From: Elusimicrobiota bacterium
GTDB lineage: Bacteria > CG03 > SLGR01 > PWQF01
Length of the DNA stretch: 5,486 nt
NCBI GenBank assembly: GCA_003556865.1
Contig: PWQF01000072.1
Coordinates: 1-5,486 of the forward strand
Direction: 5' to 3'
In this document: positions 1-5,486 of the stretch, piece by piece
How positions within the stretch are numbered: position 1 is the stretch's first letter
How the letters are laid out: every line of letters starts with the position of its first letter
Program-made: the position numbers and the translations under genes
Notes under the pieces: generated by a model
Told to the model about the DNA's origin: nothing
The model's database searches: none
What the model saw: only the letters and a program-made list of their open reading frames with translations

Positions 1-159
1 TTCCGCAAGACCTTTAAATTCTGAAAAGAGGTTGAGATTTTCACGGCGGTAAGCGGCGCCGAAAAAACCGCGGACAGAGCTGAAAGAAGAACCGGGGCCG
101 GAAATATCTTTTCTTCCCCCCCGCAGCTGCCAGTTAAACTCCAGGGGTTTTAAAAGAAC
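1..159 (-). other. Open in-frame continuation beyond the TGA of the short exported gene
   Basis: Reading on in the same frame after the TGA gives 53 codons without a stop, reaching the window edge. The peptide is rich in glycine, arginine and aromatics in alternating short stretches (EFNWQLRGGRKDI, SVRGFFGAAYRRE, LNLFSEFKG), the look of beta-barrel strands. There is no ATG, GTG or TTG codon in this frame, so it does not look like a separate gene starting here. A second minus-strand frame is also open over most of this stretch but is blocked by TAA just downstream of the TGA. By simple arithmetic with equal codon use, 53 stop-free codons would occur by chance about 8% of the time, so the case is suggestive only. 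If real, it is the rest of the preceding gene, read through or cut by a mutation. Confidence 0.4.
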
Positions 160-471
160 TCACTGGGAAAGCCCGAAAAGATAATCAGTCAGGTTCCCCG
201 CCCCCCCGTACACCCTGAGACCGTCGGACGGCTCAACTAAAGTACGGGGGTCTCCCTTTAAAAAAAGATCTCCCGAATAGGGGTCAATAAAATCGGATTT
301 AATTAAAACAGGGTAGAGGAGGCGGTCTTCTCTTTTAATCCCTTCCACCCCGGAAAGGTCTACACCCCATATATAGACATCCTCTATTTCAATGGGAGTC
401 CGGACATAAGCCGGCAGAGGAAAAAAACCGGTAAAAAGGCAGAGCAGCAGTAAACTTTTTTTAAAACTCAC
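160..471 (-). CDS. Short exported protein of unknown function, ending at an in-frame TGA
   Basis: This encodes 103 residues from a GTG start. I do not recognise the family. Residues 1-21 form a convincing signal peptide (K4, K5, then SLLLLCLFTGFFPLPA), with cleavage likely after PLPA. The cysteine at 11 is preceded by LLLL and does not make a lipobox. The mature part is rich in short beta-type stretches (IEIEDVYIWGVDL, LLYPVLI, GLRVYGGAG) and has no helical repeats or known catalytic motif. The start is supported by the signal peptide, by GAGG just upstream and by the GTGA overlap with the TPR gene stop, so the two are probably translated together. After the TGA at 160-162 the same frame stays open to the left edge, so this may be the N-terminal piece of a longer beta-rich, perhaps outer-membrane, protein interrupted by a nonsense codon. 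Alternatively it is a true small secreted protein. The gene is likely real; its length is uncertain. Confidence 0.7.
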   Translation of the reverse strand: MSFKKSLLLLCLFTGFFPLPAYVRTPIEIEDVYIWGVDLSGVEGIKREDRLLYPVLIKSDFIDPYSGDLFLKGDPRTLVEPSDGLRVYGGAGNLTDYLFGLSQ

Positions 472-3371
472 TCTCCCTCAAGTTCCCGTATCATATCCGC
501 TGCCCTCTCACTCCAGCGGGTATCGGGGTGCTCGTTAATTACCCTGCGGTAATTATCAAGTGCTCCCTCCCTGTCGCCGTCAAGATGCAGGGCCCTGGCC
601 GCCATATACCGGGCCTCGGCAACAACCCGGGTGAAATCGCCGTACTCATAAGATACCTTTAAATACTCTACCACCGCTTTTCTGTATTCATTGCGCTGAA
701 AATAAATATGGCCTATCCGCTTCTGGGCACGGGCCCCTATCAGTCCCCCTGATATCTCCGTGACTTCTTTAAATTTTTTCACCGCCCTTTCATCGCTGCC
801 TTCCCTATGAAGCTGAATGGCATTTTCAAAAAGTATTTCCGCGGCCGCAGAAGATTCAGGGAACTCTTCCCTGACTTTATCCATATAGCTCCTGGCCTCC
901 TCCTCTTCTCCGATTTCCATAAGGCTTCTTCCTGCCCGGTAAAGTGCGCGGGGCGCAAAAACAGAATTCTCAAAATCATTAAAAACTTTCAGGTAGGCAT
1001 CGGCGGCCTCCTGAAGCTTATGCATATGAAAATAAATATCGCCTATCCTGTAATAAACCTCATCAATCATCTCAAAATCATAATGCTCCCCTGTGATAAG
1101 AAGAAAATTCTCCAGGGCCCTGTCATAATCCCCGTCCCGGTAAAGGCTGAATGCTTTCCAGTAAAGGGCTTCCGGTTTCCTTTCTTCATCCAGGCCCGAT
1201 TCTATAAAAGAATCATAAACCTCCACCGCCTCCTTGAAGCGGCCATCCTGGAAATAAAAGCTGCCCATCCTGAAGTATACCTCCCCCGCCAGCTCGGAGC
1301 GGGGATAAATCTGAAGAAATTCGCGGTAGCTTTCCATCGCCTCGTCCCTATTATCCATAGCCTGGTGGGTCCAGGCAATATTGTAATAGGCATACATTGC
1401 CGCCCGGGTATCCGGATACCGGCTGATAATTTCACTGTAGGTTTCAAGGGCATCTGAATATTTTGCCTCGTTATAATAGGTATCGCCCACTCTCAGGGCG
1501 GCATCCGGCGCACGGGGGTAATCCGGGTACCTGTCTGCTACCTGCCGGAAAGCTTCCCTGGCCCCTGAAAAATTATCGGAGCGGAAATAACTCCAGCCCC
1601 GGTAATATAAGGCTGCCGGCGCATATGAGCTGCGGGGATATTCTTCATAAAAGCTTTTAAACTCCTCAAGAGCCCTTTCATATCTTCCCCACCTGTAGTA
1701 GGAAAAGGCTATCTGAAACTTTATTTCCTTGCTCTCTTCAAGTTCCCGGTATATTTCTATAGCCCTGCCGAACTCCCTTTTACCCAGGTATGAATTGGCC
1801 ATTCCCACCGCAGCCTTCTTCTGTATCTGTTTATCTTCACTCTCAACCCTGACTTTCTCAAACTCCCCCAGGGCCGCGTCAAAATCACCCTGACGGAAAA
1901 GCACCTCTGCAGCGCCCAGCAGGGCCTTTTCCCCCACCGGGGTCCGGGGATAACTTTCTGCGGTATATATGAACTTGCGGCGTGCCGAACTTAAATCTTC
2001 CTCCTCAAATAAGGCCCGCGCTACCCTGTAGCCGGCCTCGGGAATAAGAGAGTGGCCGGGGTAGCGGCTCATAAATTCCTCCAGGATCTGTATTGAATCC
2101 CTGTAGCGGCTCTGCCTGAATAAAGAGATTGCCTGCCAGTACATACCCTTGCCCGCATAAGGAGAGCGGGGGTAATATTCCCGGACACGGGAATACTCCA
2201 GGGCAGAATTTTCATAGTCCCCTTTGTAATAATAGCAGTGCCCTATTAAAAACTGCGCCGCGGGCGTCCGGTCTGAACGGGGGTGCTGGCGGATAAAAGA
2301 GCTGAAACCTCTGGCTGCCTGCAGGTAATCCCCGGTTTTAAGCCTGCTCCAGGCTATTGAAAAAAGAGCCTCCTCCGCAAACGAAGATTGTGGAAAATCA
2401 GCTAAAAGCTGATGATATGACTGAAGGGCCAGGCCGAACTTTTCCTCCTGAAAATACGAGTTTCCCTCTATGAGTAATGCTTCGGCCCTGTACTCTATAT
2501 CCGCCTCCTCGTCTCCGGCCAGCTCTTCAAGGTAATCGCGGGCCTGCCTGTGCCTGCCGCCTCTCTTTGCCGAAACGGCCCTGTTTAAAAGGGAGCGGTA
2601 GTAAAACCGGCCCCGGGGAAACTTCTCCCGGAGAATAGCAAAATCATTTTCCGCTTTCTCGTAACTTCCTGTTTCCATAAAGGCCAGCCCCCTGTAATAA
2701 AAAGCCTCTTCCCTTATATCATCCCCGGTTTCATCTGATTCGGAAAGTCCGTCCAGTATATCAACGGCCCTTTCATAATCCCGGAGGTAATAATAACTTA
2801 AAGCAAGTCCCAAACGGGCATACTCCAGATACTCGCTATCCGGATAATCAGAAATGAATTTACCGTATTTTTCAGATGCCTCCTTAAAATCATCCTGCAT
2901 ATAAACGGTTTCCGCCAGAAAATAAGCAGCCTCCTCGCTCATAGGGTGGCGAGGAAATTTATTTAAAAACTCCTTATACTCAACCCGTGCGGCCGGCCAG
3001 TTTTCCATTTCAAAAAAACTGTCGGCGCGGTAGAGCTGGGCGTTAATGGCCTCATCGGTGCCGGGAAAGATCTCTGCGGTCTTTTCAAAAACTTCTTTTG
3101 CTTCCATATAATTCCCGGCAAGGTAAAGAGACCTGCCCTTTAAAAGATATGCCTGCCGTATTCTGTCCCCCCGGGGGTAGCGGCGGATATACTCCTTAAA
3201 GTTTTCCGCCGCCAGGCTGTAGAGACCGTCCGAATAAAGGTTCCGGGAAAGAGAGAAAAGCCGGGTGGAAGAAGTATCCTCCGGAGGAAGGGCATTTAAA
3301 GCAATAGCCCCGCAAAAAATTAATGCCGGAAATATAAAAGTTATAAGATTATTTTTCTTTAGCTTCATCAT
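468..3371 (-). CDS. Large exported TPR-repeat protein (YbgF/BamD-like repeats)
   Basis: This encodes 967 residues. The N-terminus has lysines (K3, K5, K6), a hydrophobic stretch at about 9-25 and a plausible signal peptidase I site near ALNA/LPPED (after A27). C20 follows LIF, which is a poor lipobox, so a lipoprotein is unlikely. The rest is about 25 tandem helix-turn-helix units of about 37 residues, with the TPR pattern of alanine, glycine and tyrosine (for example GxYxxALExF). Most units end in a turn such as YPRS, FPRG, YPDS or HPDT. This turn style is typical of periplasmic TPR proteins such as CpoB/YbgF and of BamD, which act as protein-protein scaffolds in envelope assembly. No enzymatic domain or C-terminal membrane segment is visible. 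The start is one of two adjacent ATGs (3371 or 3368), with a weak AAAGAG about 8 bases upstream inside uvrA. Its TGA stop overlaps the GTG of the next gene. TPR class and export are well supported; the exact partner is unknown. Confidence 0.93.
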   Translation of the reverse strand: MMKLKKNNLITFIFPALIFCGAIALNALPPEDTSSTRLFSLSRNLYSDGLYSLAAENFKEYIRRYPRGDRIRQAYLLKGRSLYLAGNYMEAKEVFEKTAEIFPGTDEAINAQLYRADSFFEMENWPAARVEYKEFLNKFPRHPMSEEAAYFLAETVYMQDDFKEASEKYGKFISDYPDSEYLEYARLGLALSYYYLRDYERAVDILDGLSESDETGDDIREEAFYYRGLAFMETGSYEKAENDFAILREKFPRGRFYYRSLLNRAVSAKRGGRHRQARDYLEELAGDEEADIEYRAEALLIEGNSYFQEEKFGLALQSYHQLLADFPQSSFAEEALFSIAWSRLKTGDYLQAARGFSSFIRQHPRSDRTPAAQFLIGHCYYYKGDYENSALEYSRVREYYPRSPYAGKGMYWQAISLFRQSRYRDSIQILEEFMSRYPGHSLIPEAGYRVARALFEEEDLSSARRKFIYTAESYPRTPVGEKALLGAAEVLFRQGDFDAALGEFEKVRVESEDKQIQKKAAVGMANSYLGKREFGRAIEIYRELEESKEIKFQIAFSYYRWGRYERALEEFKSFYEEYPRSSYAPAALYYRGWSYFRSDNFSGAREAFRQVADRYPDYPRAPDAALRVGDTYYNEAKYSDALETYSEIISRYPDTRAAMYAYYNIAWTHQAMDNRDEAMESYREFLQIYPRSELAGEVYFRMGSFYFQDGRFKEAVEVYDSFIESGLDEERKPEALYWKAFSLYRDGDYDRALENFLLITGEHYDFEMIDEVYYRIGDIYFHMHKLQEAADAYLKVFNDFENSVFAPRALYRAGRSLMEIGEEEEARSYMDKVREEFPESSAAAEILFENAIQLHREGSDERAVKKFKEVTEISGGLIGARAQKRIGHIYFQRNEYRKAVVEYLKVSYEYGDFTRVVAEARYMAARALHLDGDREGALDNYRRVINEHPDTRWSERAADMIRELEGE
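472..480 (-). promoter_or_regulatory. Shine-Dalgarno-like site inside the TPR gene end
   Basis: On the minus strand TGAGGGAGA directly precedes the GTG start of the short exported gene. GAGG lies 4 bases before the start, somewhat close but usable. The site is made by the last codons of the TPR gene (residues LEGE). Together with the GTGA start/stop overlap it points to translational coupling and decides the GTG start. Confidence 0.6.
3349..3371 (-). other. 23-base overlap of uvrA end and TPR gene start
   Basis: The TPR gene begins at 3371 while uvrA reads on in another frame to its TAA at 3349-3351. The signal peptide of the TPR protein supports its start here, and the UvrA C-terminus (DEAKEK) is of ordinary length, so the overlap is probably genuine. 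It leaves no room for a promoter or terminator between the two genes and supports a shared transcript. Confidence 0.8.
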
Positions 3372-5486
3372 TAAGGTATCTCTTTAAAAATCTGCCCGTG
3401 TGGCTGGATTTACATTTTAATAGTTTTTCCAGGGTTCCGCAACATATGACTTCTCCTCCCCCCTCCCCGCCTTCCGGACCCAGGTCTATTATCCATTCCC
3501 CGTTTTTTATTACATCCAGGTTATGCTCGATCACAACTATCGTATTGCCTTTCTTAACCAGGCGGTGAAGCACATTAAGCAAAAAGCATATATCCCGCGG
3601 ATGAAGTCCGGTGGTAGGCTCATCCAGTATATACAGGGTCTCCCCGGAACTCTTTTTTGCCAGCTCCCTGGCCAGTTTTATCCTCTGGGCCTCTCCTCCC
3701 GAAAGGGTGGTGGAAGGCTGGCCCAGCTTTATATAACCCAGCCCCACATCCTCCAGGGTCTGCAGTATTCTCTTAATGTGGGGTATTTTTCTGAAAAACT
3801 GCAGGGCCTCGGAAACCGGCATTTCCAGCACCTCGTGTATATTTTTGCCCCTGTATTTGATTTCAAGGGTGGAACCGGTATATTTTTTCCCCGAGCAGGA
3901 GGAGCATAAGACAAAAATATCGGGCAGAAAATGCATCTCTTTTTTTATCCAGCCCTGCCCCCCGCAGCGGCTGCAGGTGCCTTCAGCCACATTAAATGAA
4001 AACCTGCCCTTTGAATAGCCCCGTGCCCGGCTGAGGGGAAGGGAACTGAAAAGCTCCCTTACCGGGGTGAAGACCCCTGTATAGGTTGCCGGATTTGAGC
4101 GGGGGGTTTTCCCTATGGGGGTCTGGTCTATATTTATAACCCTCTTTATCTTATCTGCCCCTTTTATCTGCTTGAAAAGGCCCGGTTTCCCATCCCGGCC
4201 GGGAAAAAGATTTTTTTTAATTCCCTTATAGAGAATCTCTTCCACCAGTGTGCTTTTGCCGCTGCCGGAAACTCCGGTCACGCAGTTAAAGGATTTTAAG
4301 GCAAATGAGACATCTATATTTTTAAGGTTAAACTGGCGGCAGCCTTTTAAAACTATTTTACCCCTGTCCCTTATTTTTTTCCTGCGGGCGGACGGGACCC
4401 TCTTTTTTCCGGTATAATAAAGTGCGGTAAGGGATTCCGAGGAATCCTTAAACTTCCGGCGGGGTCCGGCATAAACCACTTCTCCCCCGAAGCGGCCGGC
4501 GCCAGGCCCCAGGTCCACAAGATAGTCAGCCGTATCTATGGTCATTGAATCATGTTCAACCACCATAAGGGTATTGCCCAGGTCTTTTAAATCAGTAAGG
4601 GATTTAAGGAGTCTTTTTGTATCCCTGGCGTGAAGGCCGACCGTGGGCTCGTCAAGTATGTAGATAACCCCCACCAGGGAAGAGCCTATCTGGGTTGCAA
4701 GTCTTATTCTTTCGGCTTCGCCCGAAGAAAGGGTGTTTGCCTTACGGTCAAGGGAAACATAATCAACTCCGACATCGGTTAAAAAGCCCAGCCGGGCCAG
4801 TATTTCCCCCCTTACTTTTTCGCCCACCTCCTTCCGGTTCCTGTCAAATTTAAGGTTAAAAATAAAATCCTTCAGTTTCTTTACCGGCATAGCGCTTAAA
4901 TCAGCAATATTGCGCCCACCGACTAAAACAGCAAGGGATTTCCGGTTAAGTCTCTTTCCCCCGCAGGAGGAGCATTCCATTTCTCTCATATAAAGGCTTT
5001 GAATCTTTTCCCTTACATATGAAGATTCGGTCTGGCGATGCCTTCTTTCAAGCTGGGAAGATACCCCCTCAAAAGAAGAGTTCTTCATATACCTTCTACC
5101 TCCCCTCTTAAGGTTAAATTCAAACTCTTTTTTACTGCCGTATAAAATAATATCCCTTATTTTTTGGGGAAGTTTTTTAAATGGAACTGAAAGGCTGAAG
5201 CCCAGCTCCTTTGCTATGGTCTCCAGCATCTGCATCCTGTACTTGGCCGCCGCTCCCTTCCATCTCTGGCGGCGGGTGGTAATAGGCTCAAACCAGGGTT
5301 TTATGGCCCCCTCCCTTATTGAAAGGTCCGGCGCGGGCACCACCAGCTCCGGGTCCACCTTAAGTTTAACCCCCAGACCCGAACAGGCTGAACAGGCCCC
5401 GTAAGGCGAGTTAAAGGAAAAGTTCCGGGGCTCCAGCTCTCCTGAACTTATCCCGCAGGAAGGACAGGCGTAATGGCTGGAAAAAA
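3349..5486 (-). CDS. uvrA: UvrA, excinuclease ABC subunit A (5' end outside the window)
   Basis: UvrA is the cytoplasmic ATPase that, as a dimer with UvrB, finds bulky DNA lesions in nucleotide excision repair. The window holds 711 codons ending in TAA. By comparison with E. coli UvrA (about 940 residues) roughly the first 245 residues, including the first Walker A, lie beyond the right edge. Fragment residues: zinc finger 1 C7/C10/C31/C34 with ELEPRNFSFNSPYGAC between; a further CxxC pair in the insertion region (about 171-174); ABC signature LSSGE 252-256 followed by Walker B VIYILDEPT 273-281 and H-loop VVEHD 308-312; second Walker A GVSGSGKST 404-412; zinc finger 2 C504/C507/C527/C530 around MHFLPDIF; second signature LSGGE 594-598; Walker B LYILDEPTT 617-625; H-loop VIEHN 651-655. 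The GTG at 5358 is an internal valine, not the start, because the frame continues upstream with conserved UvrA sequence. The first signature carries Ser for the usual second-position Gly. The 3' end overlaps the TPR gene by 23 bases. Identification is secure. Confidence 0.98.
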   Translation of the reverse strand, partial: FSSHYACPSCGISSGELEPRNFSFNSPYGACSACSGLGVKLKVDPELVVPAPDLSIREGAIKPWFEPITTRRQRWKGAAAKYRMQMLETIAKELGFSLSVPFKKLPQKIRDIILYGSKKEFEFNLKRGGRRYMKNSSFEGVSSQLERRHRQTESSYVREKIQSLYMREMECSSCGGKRLNRKSLAVLVGGRNIADLSAMPVKKLKDFIFNLKFDRNRKEVGEKVRGEILARLGFLTDVGVDYVSLDRKANTLSSGEAERIRLATQIGSSLVGVIYILDEPTVGLHARDTKRLLKSLTDLKDLGNTLMVVEHDSMTIDTADYLVDLGPGAGRFGGEVVYAGPRRKFKDSSESLTALYYTGKKRVPSARRKKIRDRGKIVLKGCRQFNLKNIDVSFALKSFNCVTGVSGSGKSTLVEEILYKGIKKNLFPGRDGKPGLFKQIKGADKIKRVINIDQTPIGKTPRSNPATYTGVFTPVRELFSSLPLSRARGYSKGRFSFNVAEGTCSRCGGQGWIKKEMHFLPDIFVLCSSCSGKKYTGSTLEIKYRGKNIHEVLEMPVSEALQFFRKIPHIKRILQTLEDVGLGYIKLGQPSTTLSGGEAQRIKLARELAKKSSGETLYILDEPTTGLHPRDICFLLNVLHRLVKKGNTIVVIEHNLDVIKNGEWIIDLGPEGGEGGGEVICCGTLEKLLKCKSSHTGRFLKRYLNDEAKEK

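Noticed and set aside
120..159. Possible SECIS or terminator hairpin just downstream of the TGA (minus strand)
   Set aside because: Only a four-pair CCCC/GGGG outer stem with mismatched interior can be drawn, and no T-run follows it.
161..163. GTG overlapping the TGA at 160-162 as the start of a further coupled gene
   Set aside because: The frame closes at TAA after nine codons, so it cannot encode a gene.
807..1457. 216-codon open frame on the plus strand
   Set aside because: It lies wholly antisense to the TPR gene, and its product is basic, low in recognisable pattern and without domains. It is a shadow of the repeat-coding strand.
500..3200. Repeated short DNA strings suggesting a tandem DNA repeat or CRISPR-like array
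   Set aside because: The recurring pieces are degenerate and spaced about 110 bases apart, as expected from codons for about 37-residue TPR units. No exact repeat with unique spacers is seen.
3523..4018. Overlapping plus-strand open frames opposite uvrA
   Set aside because: They are antisense to highly conserved UvrA motifs (second signature, zinc finger 2) and show no family features or ribosome site of note.
5356..5358. GTG as a start codon for UvrA
   Set aside because: The frame continues upstream to the edge with the zinc finger 1 cysteines and other conserved UvrA residues, so this codon is internal.

Overview
The window carries three tightly packed genes, all on the minus strand and with no real intergenic space. 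They look like one operon, or the inside of one. In transcription order (right to left) they are: the C-terminal three quarters of the excision-repair ATPase UvrA (running off the right edge); a large exported tetratricopeptide-repeat (TPR) protein; and a short exported protein whose reading frame stops at a TGA but stays open beyond it to the left edge. The organism is a bacterium using the standard code for the two long genes. Signal peptides on the two downstream products, and the YbgF/BamD-like character of the TPR repeats, suggest a diderm (Gram-negative-type) cell. Base composition is mixed, with G/C runs next to A/T-rich lysine and phenylalanine codons. I cannot name the phylum: spirochaetes or one of the uncultured diderm phyla would fit, but that is a guess.

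Right part (3349-5486): UvrA from just before its first zinc finger to its natural C-terminus. Both zinc fingers, both ABC signature/Walker B regions and the second Walker A are intact. The one visible departure is a first signature that reads LSSGE where most UvrA proteins have LSGGE. Middle (468-3371): a 967-residue protein with a signal peptide and about 25 TPR-like units filling almost the whole mature chain. Its start codon lies inside the end of uvrA (23-base overlap). Left (1-471): a GTG-start gene whose first four bases (GTGA) overlap the TPR gene's stop. It encodes a signal peptide and about 80 mature residues, then TGA, then 53 more open codons in the same frame with no usual start codon.

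The two downstream products probably act together in the periplasm or at the outer membrane: a TPR scaffold and a partner translationally coupled to it. UvrA is a cytoplasmic DNA-repair housekeeping protein, and its place here is more likely co-transcription than a shared pathway. I found no RNA gene, mobile element, CRISPR array, promoter or terminator. I see no clear evidence of an undescribed system; the in-frame TGA in the leftmost gene is the point most worth checking.
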